DNA of 64,000 nt. It comes from Pseudonocardia sp. MH-G8. Its GTDB lineage: Bacteria; Actinomycetota; Actinomycetes; Mycobacteriales; Pseudonocardiaceae. Made by a program: the position numbers and the translations under genes. The DNA lies in contig NZ_NKYF01000006.1 in the NCBI RefSeq assembly GCF_002262885.1, positions 310,001 through 374,000 on the forward strand. The letters run 5' to 3'. The notes beneath the pieces are model-generated. The model had not been told where the DNA came from and did no database searches. It worked only from the letters and a program-made list of their open reading frames with translations. Shown here in pieces: positions 41,492-51,206 of the stretch (positions are counted from its first letter, which is position 1; each line of letters begins with the position of its first letter).

Positions 41492-42427
41492 TCAGACCTC
41501 CTCGGTCCGGGCCTGGCGCACCAGGTAGGTGATGATGAACGCGATCGCCAGCAGGAAGATCACCACGGCGAGCGCCGAGCCGTAACCCAGGTTCACCAGC
41601 GTGAACCCCTGCTGGAACATGTACGTGGAGAGCAGCTGGGTGGTGTTGTAGGGCCCGCCGCGGGTCATCGCCCACACGATGTCGAACGTGCGGAGCGAGT
41701 CGATCACCGTGACCGCGAAGACCACCGTGTTGACGCCCCGCAGCTGCGGCATGACCACCTGCCAGAAGCGCTGCCAGGCGTTGGCCCCGTCGACGGCCGC
41801 GGCCTCCTCCAGCGTCGGGTCGCACCCCTTCAGCCCCGCCAGGTAGAGCACCATGATGTAGCCCACCTGCCGCCACACCGCCGCGATCAGCACGGCGTAG
41901 AGCGCGGTGTCGGGGTTGGCGAGCCACTGCTGCTGCAGCGCGCCGAGCCCGATCACGCCCAGGCCCGAGTCGATCGGGCCACCGGGCTGGTACATCACCC
42001 GCCAGAACAGGCCGGTGACCGCGAGCGAGATGACCATCGGCAGGTAGATGGCGCTGCGGTAGATCCCGACGCCCCGGCCGGGCCGGTTGAGCGCCACCGC
42101 GAGGGCGAGCCCGCCCGCCACGGACAGCCCGCCGAACCCGATCGCCCAGATGATGTTGTTGCGCAGGGCCGTGGCGAAGATCGGGTCGGCGAGCAGGCGC
42201 TCGTAGTTCTCGAGCCCCACGGGCTCGGCCGCCCCCACGCCGCTCCACGAGGTGAACGACAGCGAGAAGCTGTTCATCGCGGGCCAGAACACCCAGAACA
42301 GCTCGACGGCCAGCGGGAGCAGCAGGAACAGCCACACCAGCGGCGGCACCCGGCGCGTGACCCGGCCCCGCCGCCCGGCCGTGCCGCCCGGCGGGGCGCC
42401 CGTCGGGGCCTGCTGCACCGCGGTCAT
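41492..42427 (-). CDS. Carbohydrate ABC transporter permease (MalF-type)
   Basis: 311 residues, N-terminal basic segment then six membrane spans beginning VWLFLLLPLAVELFWVFWPA; the EAA loop is LEEAAAVDGANAWQRFWQVV. It partners the MalG-type permease. Its ATG at 42427 overlaps the stop of the substrate-binding protein gene (ATGA), showing operon coupling. Confidence 0.94.
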   Translation of the reverse strand: MTAVQQAPTGAPPGGTAGRRGRVTRRVPPLVWLFLLLPLAVELFWVFWPAMNSFSLSFTSWSGVGAAEPVGLENYERLLADPIFATALRNNIIWAIGFGGLSVAGGLALAVALNRPGRGVGIYRSAIYLPMVISLAVTGLFWRVMYQPGGPIDSGLGVIGLGALQQQWLANPDTALYAVLIAAVWRQVGYIMVLYLAGLKGCDPTLEEAAAVDGANAWQRFWQVVMPQLRGVNTVVFAVTVIDSLRTFDIVWAMTRGGPYNTTQLLSTYMFQQGFTLVNLGYGSALAVVIFLLAIAFIITYLVRQARTEEV

Positions 42428-43725
42428 GAGGCGAAGACCTGCGCGGCGGCCGTCTGCCAGGCCTGCAGCTGGCCGGGGATGTCGGACGGGTCGGCGAGGA
42501 AGCGGGTGAGCGCCGCGTCCGCGGTGGTCTGCAGGGCGTCGCTGGAGTCGCGGTTGAAGAACTGGGTGAGCTCCTGCGTGCTGTTGAGCAGCTCGATGCC
42601 CTTCTGCACGAGCGGCGTGAACCCCGAGGTGTCGACGTCCGGCGAGGTGGGCAGGGTCCCCGAACCCGCCTCGGCGAGCTTCGAGATGTACTCCTGCTGC
42701 ACCGGCGGCGAGGCCAGGTAGCTCAGCAGCGCCTTCGCCCCGTCGGGGTTGTCCGTGGCGGCCGCGGCGAAGTACCCGTCGGTGGGCGCCTCCTCCGCGC
42801 TCGGCACGCTCGGGTCGATCGTGGGCACCGAGAAGAAGTCGAGGTCGTCGCGGACGTCGGCGGGGAAGTACTGCATGGCGAAGGCACCGACCAGGTACAT
42901 CGCCGCCTCGTCGTTGACCATCGGTGTGACGGCCTGCTGGTTGTCCCACGAGCTCTGGTTGGGGTGGAAGTAGGGGATCAGCCGCGCGTACTGCTCCATC
43001 ACGGCCGCCACCTCGGGGTCGGTGAAGGAGCGTTCCCCGGCCAGCAGCGCGCGGTGGTACTCGGCGCCGTTGACGCGCAGGTTCAGGTAGTCGAACCAGC
43101 CCGACGCCATCCAGGGGGTGGTGCTGATCCCGTTGGTCAGGGGATGGACGCCGCGCGCCTTGAGGTCGTCGCACAGCGCGATGAAGCCGTCCCAGGTCGT
43201 GGGCGGCTCGATCCCCCAGTTCTCGAACGCGGAGCGCTTGTAGAAGATCGACCACCAGTAGTAGCTGGTCGGCACGAAGATCGCCTGGCCGTCCGCCGAC
43301 GTCGAGAGCGACCGCAGCGCGTCGGAGTAGCCCGCGCAGGCGCCGTCGCCCGTCCACAGGTCCGAGACGTCCAGCAGCAGGCCCTCGGCGGCGTAGGAGT
43401 TGGCGACGGAGCCCGCGTACCAGGTGAGGACGTCCGGCGGCGTCGCCGAGGAGAGGTAGGTGGACAGCTGGGCCCGGAACTGCTCGGTGGCCACCGAGTT
43501 CAGCGTGACGGGCGCACCGGCCCCGCCATAGGCGGCGACGAGCTTCTCGAGAGCCGCCTTGGGCCCGGCGTCCTGGATGGCGGACTGCATCGTGATCGTC
43601 GCGGACGCCTCGCCGACGCCTCCTCCCCCGCTGCCCGAGCCGACGCAGGACGTCAGCAGCGGCACGCTGGTGAGGCTCGCTGCTCCGAGCAGGAACCGGC
43701 GACGGGACAGCGGTGACGGGTTCAT
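42424..43725 (-). CDS. Carbohydrate ABC transporter substrate-binding lipoprotein
   Basis: 433 residues. SRRRFLLGAASLTSVPLLTSC combines a twin-arginine motif with a lipobox (LTSC), so it may be exported folded and lipid-anchored. The body is a family 1 solute-binding protein: PPDVLTWYAGSV, WSIFYKRSAFENWGI, TTWDGFIALCDDL. A GS/GGGG linker follows the lipid Cys. The ATG at 43725 has GGAGG 8 bp upstream. Sugar type unknown. Confidence 0.93.
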   Translation of the reverse strand: MNPSPLSRRRFLLGAASLTSVPLLTSCVGSGSGGGGVGEASATITMQSAIQDAGPKAALEKLVAAYGGAGAPVTLNSVATEQFRAQLSTYLSSATPPDVLTWYAGSVANSYAAEGLLLDVSDLWTGDGACAGYSDALRSLSTSADGQAIFVPTSYYWWSIFYKRSAFENWGIEPPTTWDGFIALCDDLKARGVHPLTNGISTTPWMASGWFDYLNLRVNGAEYHRALLAGERSFTDPEVAAVMEQYARLIPYFHPNQSSWDNQQAVTPMVNDEAAMYLVGAFAMQYFPADVRDDLDFFSVPTIDPSVPSAEEAPTDGYFAAAATDNPDGAKALLSYLASPPVQQEYISKLAEAGSGTLPTSPDVDTSGFTPLVQKGIELLNSTQELTQFFNRDSSDALQTTADAALTRFLADPSDIPGQLQAWQTAAAQVFAS

Positions 43726-43762
43726 GACAACCTCCAGCGCGCCCTCGTTGGCGCGGTCGGGT

Positions 43763-45025
43763 TCATTGGGTGAAGCTCGTGTTGCACTCCTGCTGGAGAG
43801 CGAGGTCGGCCCACATCGGGTGCTGGGGGGCGGCGTTGGAGCAGACGACCGTGCCCCACGCGCCGACCTCACGGGCGTAGCGCACGGCGTCCCGGCAGAT
43901 CTGCGCGCCGACCGGGCCCTCCTCGAAGTCGCCGCGCAGCGGGGTGTAGCCGACCCAGCCCTCGCCGAGGACCAGCGGGACGCCGTGCGCGGCCGCCCAG
44001 TCCGCGGCGACGTCGAGCCAGAGCCGCAGCTTCTCGTCCATCGCCACGCGGTGCTCGCCGTAGTGGTCGTAGAGCCAGCGGTCGAACGCGTCCGCGTCGG
44101 TCCAGTCGTGCACGTAGACCTCGGCGGGCTGGATGATCATGGCGTCGAGGCGCCAGCGGTGCTCGTCCGGCACGGTCCACTCGGCCACCGGCGGCGCGCC
44201 GGGGCGCAGCAGCTGCGCGTTCGCAGCCTCCTGCGGGAAGCCCTCGACCGGGCGGCGCAGCCCGAACTCCTCGATCAGCGCGCCGAGCACCCCGTAGACG
44301 TAGGGGTGCACGACGAGCACGTCGATGTTCTCCGGGATCCCCCGCATGCTCGCGTGCGGCACCCCGCCGTAGTTCACGGTGCAGGGCCGCTCCGGGTGGC
44401 GCGCCTTGAACGCGTCGACCGCCTTCTCCAGCGACGGACGCAGCTCCACCACGGCGTGCGCGCGCTCCATGCCCTCGGTGAGGTGCCCGACCTGCACCTC
44501 GTTGTGGATCTCGGTGAACGCGACGCGGTCGTCCAGGCCCTCGGCGATCAGCAGGTCCATGAGATCGGCAAGGGCGGCGGCCAACCGCTCGGGCCGCTCG
44601 GCCGGGGGCACCGCGCGCAGCGCGTCCCACCAGGCGGGCTCGGCGCCGAACGCCGAGCTCTGCTGGTACTCCCAGGAGGAGACGATCACGTAGCAGTCGT
44701 GCCGGCGCGCGGCGCGGAACAGCTCCAGCAGGTGCTCGCGCGCGTCGATCGTCGTGGGCGCGCCGACGTCGTACCAGCGCAGGCCCTGCCCGTACCCGCC
44801 GCCCAGGGCCCCGAGGCGCAGCTGCGACGTGTCGAGCCCGGAACCGAACAGCAGGAACGGCATCGCGCAGATCCGCACCGTGTTGTAGCCGCGCTCGACG
44901 GCCTGTGCGAACGCCGCGTCGAGGTCCTCGAACGGCTCCCCCGGCCCGGTGCGGACGTACCAGGAGAAGTCCCAGAGCGAGATCGTCAGGCGTTCGGGCA
45001 GGTGAGCGGGCAGGGTCGTCGTCAT
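43763..45025 (-). CDS. Cellulase-like glycoside hydrolase (TIM barrel), cytoplasmic
   Basis: 420 residues without a signal peptide. ISLWDFSWYVRTG begins a barrel; AFTEIHNEVQVGH carries the Asn-Glu acid/base pair and PLVLGEGWVGYTP the likely nucleophile Glu. It resembles uncharacterised cellulase-like proteins found beside sugar ABC transporters. It probably cleaves the imported oligosaccharide. ATG at 45025 overlaps the stop of the DUF5107 gene (ATGA). Confidence 0.8.
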   Translation of the reverse strand: MTTTLPAHLPERLTISLWDFSWYVRTGPGEPFEDLDAAFAQAVERGYNTVRICAMPFLLFGSGLDTSQLRLGALGGGYGQGLRWYDVGAPTTIDAREHLLELFRAARRHDCYVIVSSWEYQQSSAFGAEPAWWDALRAVPPAERPERLAAALADLMDLLIAEGLDDRVAFTEIHNEVQVGHLTEGMERAHAVVELRPSLEKAVDAFKARHPERPCTVNYGGVPHASMRGIPENIDVLVVHPYVYGVLGALIEEFGLRRPVEGFPQEAANAQLLRPGAPPVAEWTVPDEHRWRLDAMIIQPAEVYVHDWTDADAFDRWLYDHYGEHRVAMDEKLRLWLDVAADWAAAHGVPLVLGEGWVGYTPLRGDFEEGPVGAQICRDAVRYAREVGAWGTVVCSNAAPQHPMWADLALQQECNTSFTQ

Positions 45026-48000
45026 CTGGCTTCCTCCAGGGCTGCGTGCAGGGAGCCGGCCAGCTCCAGGGCGTCGATGTGGTGCGTGTCCTGTGCGAGC
45101 AGCGCGCCGAGCCGCTCGCGCGCTAGTTCGGGGGCGCCGTCGAGGACGTCGAGCTGCGCGCGCAGGAACGCCACCCGCCGGTCCCGGGCCACCGCCGGGT
45201 CCTCGGCGAACAGCAGCATCGAGGGCAGCGACGTGGCGAAGTAGTCCACGGTCGCGGGCGCGGCCTCCAAGGCATCGACGAAGGCCCGCAGGGACGCCGT
45301 GCGCTCACGGGCCTCGGCATCGCGTCCCAGCCGGCGCAGTGCGAGCACCGAGGAGCAGGTGGCCTCGGAGTGCGGGTCGGCGGACATCGCGCGGAAGTCC
45401 CCGTCCCGTACCGCCGCCTCCCACGCGGCGCGCGCCGCGTCCGCGTCACCCGCCGCCGCCAGCGCGTCGCCGCGCCGCAGCTGCAACGCCGCCGTGCTGG
45501 CCAACGGATGCCGGGCCTCGCCGAGGGAAGCGGGCGGATCGAGGGCCGCGTCGAGGAACGCGACGGCCGCGGCGCCGCTCGAACGCGCCGCCTGCAACCG
45601 GCACAGCCGGTCCCAGGCCGCCAGCACCTCGCCCTCCCCGCCCTCCCACGGCTGGAACGTCCGGCCGCGCAGCAGCGCGCGGGCATCGTCGAACCGGTCG
45701 GCGGTGAGCAGCAGGTGCGCGAGCTCGACCGTCGCGTCGTCCCGGGTCTCGACGACCTCCCGCACCGCGAGCAGCCGCTCGAGCCGCCGGGCGGGCGATA
45801 CGCCGCGCCGGGCGTCGAGCTGGTCGCTCTCGAACACCAGCCGCGCATCCGTGCCGCCTGCCGCGGCGAGCGCGCGGTCGTAGGCGCCACGCGCCTGCTC
45901 GGCGTCGCCGAGGTGGTTCCAGGCGGCCAGGCCCAGGTTGCGCCACACGACCGGGTCGGACGGGTCCAGCGCCGCGCTCTCGCGCCAGACCGCGATCGCG
46001 TCGTCCGCGCGGCCCACCGCGTAGCGCCAGTGCCCGAGCAGGGCGAGGGCGCGCGCGTCGCCCGGGTCAGCCGCCGCGGCCCGCTCCAGCACGTCGACGT
46101 CGTCCAGGCGGGAGGGGAAGCACCAGGTCGCGGCCATCGTCCTCGCTCGGGTCCGCGCCGCGTCCGGCCGTTCCAGCAGGTCGGCGCGGTGGTACTCGAT
46201 CAGTGGGGCGGCGGCGGTCTGGCCGAGCGCGCGGTCGGCTTCGCGCTCCTGCGCGACCTCCAGGACCCGCAGTGCCTCCTCCGGCTCGCCCACGCCCGCG
46301 TACTCCAGCGCGAGGTCCAGGCAGGTCTGCGCGTCGGTGGTGAGCGGAAGGCCGGCCAGGTCGCGGCTCCACCAGTCCAGCGGGTCGAGCGCGAGGGTCT
46401 CGCGGAGCAGCGCCGCCGCCTCCTGCTCCCGGCCGGCCCGGCGCAGCAGCAGCGCCGTCAGCGCGCGGGCCTGCAGGTGCTCGGGCTCGACCCGTCGCAC
46501 GTCCACGAGCCGCTCCAGGGCCGCGGCGTCCCGGCCGGCTGCCGCGTCGAGGCGTGCCATCCGGTACCCGGCGGGCGCCCGCCAGGCCCGCGTCCAGGAC
46601 GCGGTCGCGTAGCGCGCGTACGCCTGCGTAGCCCGACCCTGCCGCTCGAGCGCCAACCCCAGCAGGTAGAGCGCGGTGGTGTCGGCCGGGTTGGCGTTGA
46701 GCGCGGTGATCCGCTCGACCGCGGCGCCCAGCAGGGCTTCGGCCTCGGCGTACTCGCCCCGCCGGTAGGCCCGGGACGCCAGTCCGATTCCGCTGGCCAC
46801 GTGCCCGGGGTCGCGGCGCAGCGCCTCGCGCCAGTACGGCTCGGGCGAGCGCGTCGCGTGCCGGTACTGCTCCAGGTGCGCGCCGATGACGGCGAGCTCC
46901 TCCACCGACGCGACGTCGGCGGGCGCCGCGGGCTCCGTCGCCGCCGCGACGTCCGCCCCGGAGTCGGGTACCTGCGAGCTCCAGCTCACGAGCTCGACGC
47001 CGGCGTGCAGCACCCGCAGCACCAGCTGATCGGGGATCTCCAGCGCGATCCGGGACCGGTGCGGCGCGCCCGGCGCGAGGTCGGCCTCCACCTCGGCCAG
47101 CACCGTGCCCGCCCCGTCCTCCAGCCGCACCCGGCACCCGGGCCACTCCGCCGTCACGGCGACGCCGACGTGCACGCCACCGGGCTCGACGTCCACGTGC
47201 ACCGCCGCGTCAACGGTGGCGGCGTGCGCCGGTCCGATCTCCTGGATCGGGTACCAGACCTGGGAGAACACCTTCGTCTCGCCCGGGGCGAGGAAGGAGA
47301 AGTCGGGCTGGTTGTCGGTGAACACACCCGCCATCAGCTCGACGTACGCGGCGCCGGCGTCGCCCAGGTTGCGGTCCCACGCGTGCCCGAAGGCGGAGTT
47401 GCCCCAGGTCCACTGCTTCTTGCCGATGGCGATGTGCGGGTCGGCCACGTGCACGAACCCGGCCCCGGCGGCGTGGTCGTAGCCGCCGAAGAACCCCTCC
47501 CGGCTGCCCACGCACATGTAGGAGGTCGGGACGGGGATGTTGCGGTACCAGTCGAGGCGGTCACCGCCGGTGTCGCGGCGGGAGGGGTAGTCGATCCCGT
47601 AGTAGGGGCGGTCGGCCGCCGGGAACGCGGTGATCGCGCGCTTCGCGTGGTCGGCGACCACGCGCACGTCCCGCGGGAAGAACGACTGGTACTGCTCGTG
47701 CACCCGGGCGGCCACGTTCGCCCACCACAGGAACGTCTGCGTCTGCTCGCTGCGGTTGTACAGCCGTGCCCGCACCTCGACCACGGCGCGGTCCGGGTGC
47801 AGCCGGATCCCGTGCATCCCCTTCATCCGGGCGAACGGGTCGTGGTCGGAGCACCAGACCGTCACCGCGCCGTCGGGCTCGTGCTCGATCTCGACGTCGG
47901 TGGGCAGGAACGTGGCCGGCCGGTGGTGCTGCGGCCAGTTGAACTCCACACCGCCCGCGATCCACGGCCCGGCCAGCCCCACGAGGGCGGGCTTGATCAC

Positions 48001-48345
48001 GCTGTTGCGGTAGAAGAAGTCGTAGCCGGCGCTGCGGTCGTACCCGACGTGGATGCGGCCGCCCAGCTCGGGCAGCACCATGACGCGCAGCCAGCGGTTC
48101 TCCAGGTGCACCGCGTCCCAGGTCACCGGCCGGCCGGTCGCGCTGATCCGGTCGTGGAACGGCAGTGGGTAGACCCGGCCCGAGGACCCCTGGTAGACGC
48201 GCCGGTCCAGGTAGGCGGGGTACCGGTCGGGCGCCTCGGGGAGGTAGGTCTCGAGCACCACCGGCTCCCGCCATCCCGCCACACCGGCACCGGCCAGGTC
48301 GGCCGGCCGGTCCGGGAGCTGCAGTCGGGACTCACCTTCGAGCAC
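45022..48345 (-). CDS. DUF5107 domain protein with TPR-rich C-terminus
   Basis: 1107 residues. The first 450 residues form a galactose-mutarotase-like/DUF5107 domain: LPELGGRIHVGYDRSAGYDFFY, WIAGGVEFNWPQHHRP, GKKQWTWG. The rest is Ala/Leu/Arg-rich tetratricopeptide-like repeats. Such proteins accompany sugar transporters and glycosidases and may recognise or convert oligosaccharides; no reaction is established. First gene of the leftward sugar operon, 87 bp from the divergent AraC regulator. Confidence 0.85.
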   Translation of the reverse strand: MLEGESRLQLPDRPADLAGAGVAGWREPVVLETYLPEAPDRYPAYLDRRVYQGSSGRVYPLPFHDRISATGRPVTWDAVHLENRWLRVMVLPELGGRIHVGYDRSAGYDFFYRNSVIKPALVGLAGPWIAGGVEFNWPQHHRPATFLPTDVEIEHEPDGAVTVWCSDHDPFARMKGMHGIRLHPDRAVVEVRARLYNRSEQTQTFLWWANVAARVHEQYQSFFPRDVRVVADHAKRAITAFPAADRPYYGIDYPSRRDTGGDRLDWYRNIPVPTSYMCVGSREGFFGGYDHAAGAGFVHVADPHIAIGKKQWTWGNSAFGHAWDRNLGDAGAAYVELMAGVFTDNQPDFSFLAPGETKVFSQVWYPIQEIGPAHAATVDAAVHVDVEPGGVHVGVAVTAEWPGCRVRLEDGAGTVLAEVEADLAPGAPHRSRIALEIPDQLVLRVLHAGVELVSWSSQVPDSGADVAAATEPAAPADVASVEELAVIGAHLEQYRHATRSPEPYWREALRRDPGHVASGIGLASRAYRRGEYAEAEALLGAAVERITALNANPADTTALYLLGLALERQGRATQAYARYATASWTRAWRAPAGYRMARLDAAAGRDAAALERLVDVRRVEPEHLQARALTALLLRRAGREQEAAALLRETLALDPLDWWSRDLAGLPLTTDAQTCLDLALEYAGVGEPEEALRVLEVAQEREADRALGQTAAAPLIEYHRADLLERPDAARTRARTMAATWCFPSRLDDVDVLERAAAADPGDARALALLGHWRYAVGRADDAIAVWRESAALDPSDPVVWRNLGLAAWNHLGDAEQARGAYDRALAAAGGTDARLVFESDQLDARRGVSPARRLERLLAVREVVETRDDATVELAHLLLTADRFDDARALLRGRTFQPWEGGEGEVLAAWDRLCRLQAARSSGAAAVAFLDAALDPPASLGEARHPLASTAALQLRRGDALAAAGDADAARAAWEAAVRDGDFRAMSADPHSEATCSSVLALRRLGRDAEARERTASLRAFVDALEAAPATVDYFATSLPSMLLFAEDPAVARDRRVAFLRAQLDVLDGAPELARERLGALLAQDTHHIDALELAGSLHAALEEAR

Positions 48346-48432
48346 GCCGCGACGCTACGAGGACGCGGGCGGCGGCATGGGCGATTCGACCGAGATACCT
48401 GGACGATCCGATGATCCCGCTACGGTGGTCCG

Positions 48433-49314
48433 GTGCTCCTGACCGACGGCTTCCCCGGCCAGCGGTTGCGGGTGCTCCCCCGCCCGCTCGTCGCCTCCGC
48501 CCTGCGCAGGGCGCCCACCTCCGCGCTGCTCGTCACCGACGCCGGATACTTCCCGCGCGCCGCGAACCACGGCCGACATCGCACGGGAGGCGCGCCGGAG
48601 GCCATCGTGATCGTGTGCGTCGACGGGATCGGGCACTGCCAGGTCGAGGGCCGCAGCACCGTCGTCGCGCCCGGGCACGCGCTCGTGCTGCCACCCGACT
48701 GCGCCCACACCTACCGCGCCGACCCGCAGCGACCATGGACGATCTGGTGGCTGCACGCGGCCGGCACCCAGGTGCCGGAGCTCCTCGGCCTCGTCGCGCC
48801 CGACGGCCGGGAGGCGCTGGTCGAGCTGCACGACAGCTACCGGGCCGTCGCCGCGATCGACGACGCCATCGGCTTCCTCGAGCGCGACGAGACCTTCCCC
48901 AACCTGATCTCCGCGGCCGGTGCCGGCTGGGCGCTGCTGGCCCAGCTCGCGGCCGACGTCGTGGCGGGCGGTGCGCAGCGCAGCGAACCGGTCCGCCAGG
49001 CGCAGGCCTACCTGCGCCGCAACTTCGCGAAGCCGCTCAGCGTGGCCGAGCTCGCCCGCACGGCCGGACTCTCCCCCTCGCACTTCTCGGCGCTCTTCCG
49101 CGCCGCGACCGGGGGCGGGGTGGTCGAGTACACGAAGCGGCTGCGGATGGCCCGCGCCCGCGAGCTGCTCATCACCTCGTCACGCGACATCGGCGACATC
49201 GCGGCGGCAGTCGGCTATTCCGACGCCTTCTACTTCTCCCGGCAGTTCCGCACGGTGCACGGATGCAGCCCGAGCGACTACCGCACGGGGCACCGCGAGG
49301 GTCAGGGCGGGTAG
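48433..49314 (+). CDS. AraC family transcriptional regulator
   Basis: 293 residues. The N-terminal cupin-type sensor has CVDGIGHCQVEGRSTVVAPGH and LPPDCAHTYRADPQRPWTIWW. The C-terminal double HTH has SVAELARTAGLSPSHFSALF and DIGDIAAAVGYSDAFYFSRQF. Divergent from the DUF5107-glycosidase-ABC operon, with an 87-bp shared promoter region, so it most likely controls that operon in response to its sugar. GTG start. Confidence 0.94.
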   Translation: MLLTDGFPGQRLRVLPRPLVASALRRAPTSALLVTDAGYFPRAANHGRHRTGGAPEAIVIVCVDGIGHCQVEGRSTVVAPGHALVLPPDCAHTYRADPQRPWTIWWLHAAGTQVPELLGLVAPDGREALVELHDSYRAVAAIDDAIGFLERDETFPNLISAAGAGWALLAQLAADVVAGGAQRSEPVRQAQAYLRRNFAKPLSVAELARTAGLSPSHFSALFRAATGGGVVEYTKRLRMARARELLITSSRDIGDIAAAVGYSDAFYFSRQFRTVHGCSPSDYRTGHREGQGG

Positions 49315-49633
49315 CGCGCTCTTGTCGGGGTCGTGCAGCAGCCGGTCCGCGCCACGCACCTCCTGCCACGCGCCGTCGACGGGATGCCCTCGACCCGGCG
49401 CCCCACCACCGCTGCTCCCCGTGGCCCCGCCTCGCAGCCCGGGTTGCGGTGGGCGCGCCCACAGGAGATTCCATCACCACGTAGACGTGAGCAGGGTTGG
49501 ATCTTCCCCACCACTCTTGGCGATCATGACGGCGAGCCCCCGCGCGAGAAGTGCGTAAGCGCGGTCGCGAGGGATCTCACGTACGGCTCACACCGCACGC
49601 CGCCGTGTGATCGACGCCCGGGAACGCAGGTGA
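49315..49633. other. Intergenic region, no supported gene
   Basis: 319 bp between the AraC gene and the convergent PNPOx-like gene. A phrase around 49575-49600 (CTCACGTACGGCTC) faintly recalls the domain IV leader of group II introns, but no reverse transcriptase or other intron part is present. I see no other feature. Confidence 0.4.
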
Positions 49634-50230
49634 TCAGCGCACGGGCGGCGGCTGGGGCTGGGCCGTCCGGGTCATGAGTCCCGGCAACCCGTCGAGGCTC
49701 ACCGCGTTGCGCTCGGCGTGGTAGCGCGCGATGCGCTCGTCGTCGCGACTGCCCCAGACCGCGTCCAGCGTCTCGCGCTCCGCCACGAGGTCCATCTGCG
49801 GCACCGAGTAGCCGCACGAGTCCGACACCCGGGTGACGTCCACGCGCACCACGCCCCGCAGGTAGGGCCGTCTGCTCTCGGCCGCCTCCCCGAACGGCGC
49901 GAGCTCGGCCTCGTAGTCCGGGTCGCCCACGAGCACGGGCCGACCGGTGCCGTGCAGGCGAACGATGGTGGGGCGGCCCTCGAACGCGCAGAACATCACG
50001 CAGATGCGGCCGTTCTCCCGCAGGTGCGCGACGGTCTCCACGCCACTGCCGGTCATGTCCAGGTAGGCGAAGGTGTGCGCGTCGACCACCCGGAACGTGC
50101 CCATCGTGCCCTTGGGCGAGAGGTTCACCAGCCCGTCCGCGGCCAGCGGGGCGGTGGCCACGAACAGCACGGGCTGCTTCTCGATCCACGCCGCCATCGC
50201 CGCGTCGATCCCGTCGTAGACCTTGCCCAT
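49634..50230 (-). CDS. Pyridoxamine 5'-phosphate oxidase-like flavin/heme-fold protein
   Basis: 198 residues, split-barrel fold. PVLFVATAPLAADGLVNLSPKG, VVDAHTFAYLDMTGSGVETVAHL and ICVMFCAFEGRPTIVRLHG are typical of the family found in actinobacteria, many of which bind F420 or FMN. The cofactor and substrate are not evident. The start is ATG at 50230, 19 bp from the map stop on the same strand. Confidence 0.88.
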   Translation of the reverse strand: MGKVYDGIDAAMAAWIEKQPVLFVATAPLAADGLVNLSPKGTMGTFRVVDAHTFAYLDMTGSGVETVAHLRENGRICVMFCAFEGRPTIVRLHGTGRPVLVGDPDYEAELAPFGEAAESRRPYLRGVVRVDVTRVSDSCGYSVPQMDLVAERETLDAVWGSRDDERIARYHAERNAVSLDGLPGLMTRTAQPQPPPVR

Positions 50231-50249
50231 GAGGCGAACGGTAGGCCGG

Positions 50250-51107
50250 TCAGGGCAGAGTGAGGATCTCCACCCCGTCGGCCGTGACGAGGACCGTGTG
50301 CTCGAACTGCGCGGTGCGCGCGCGGTCCTTCGTGACGACGGTCCAGCCGTCGTCCCAGATGTCGTAGTCGATCGTGCCCAGCGTGATCATGGGCTCGATG
50401 GTGAAGGTCATCCCCGGCTCGAGGACGGTGTGCACGCTCGGCTCGTCGTAGTGCAGCACCACCAGGCCGCTGTGGAACGCGCGGCCGATGCCGTGGCCGG
50501 TGAAGTCGCGCACCACGCCGTAGCCGAACCGCTTGGCGTAGGACTCGATCACGCGGCCGACGACGTTCAGCTCCCGCCCCGGACGCACCGCCTTGATCGC
50601 CCGCACCGTGGCCTCGCGCGTGCGCTCGACCAGCAGCCGGTCCTCCTCCGAGACGTCACCGGCGAGGAACGTGGCGTTGGTGTCACCGTGGACACCACCG
50701 ATGTAGGCGGTGACGTCGATGTTGACGATGTCGCCGTCCTGGATCACGGTGGTGTCCGGGATGCCGTGGCAGATCACCTCGTTGAGGCTCGTGCAGCACG
50801 ACTTCGGGAAGCCCTTGTAGCCCAGCGTGGACGGGTAGGCGTCGTGGTCGACGAGGAACTCGTGCACCACGCGGTCGACCTCATCGGTGGTGGCACCGGG
50901 AACGACCGCCGCCCCGCCGGCCTCGAGCGCCTGCGCCGCGATCTTGCTGGCCACCCGCATGCCCTCGATGACCTCGGGCGTCTGCACCCACGGATCGCCG
51001 CTGCGCTCGGGCCGGGACTTGCCGACGTACTCCGGGCGCGTGATGTGCGCGGGCACGGGCCGGGTCGGCGAGACGGTGCCGGGGGTGAGCAGCGTGCGGA
51101 CGGGCAT
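50250..51107 (-). CDS. map: Methionine aminopeptidase, type I
   Basis: 285 residues; removes the initiator methionine. Metal ligands are in NIDVTAYIGGVHGDTNATF (two Asp), GHGIGRAFHSGLVVLHY (His), FTIEPMIT (Glu) and AQFEHTVLV (Glu). An N-terminal extension with VPAHITRPEYVG is the actinobacterial MapB type. The ATG at 51107 is preferred to a GTG at 51158. It precedes the PNPOx-like gene in the same direction. Confidence 0.96.
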   Translation of the reverse strand: MPVRTLLTPGTVSPTRPVPAHITRPEYVGKSRPERSGDPWVQTPEVIEGMRVASKIAAQALEAGGAAVVPGATTDEVDRVVHEFLVDHDAYPSTLGYKGFPKSCCTSLNEVICHGIPDTTVIQDGDIVNIDVTAYIGGVHGDTNATFLAGDVSEEDRLLVERTREATVRAIKAVRPGRELNVVGRVIESYAKRFGYGVVRDFTGHGIGRAFHSGLVVLHYDEPSVHTVLEPGMTFTIEPMITLGTIDYDIWDDGWTVVTKDRARTAQFEHTVLVTADGVEILTLP

Positions 51108-51206
51108 GGCTTCCAGTCTAGGCCGGTTCGGATCCTCACCACGCGTGGTTGCCCGCACACCGGCGCCCTTCCCCCCGTCACCGCTCCCGACGAGAAACCC
51201 GGAGGC

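Noticed and set aside
49570..49610. Possible group II intron scrap (CTCACGTACGGCTC)
   Set aside because: Only a short resemblance to intron domain IV leaders; no reverse transcriptase, domain V or second junction could be found.
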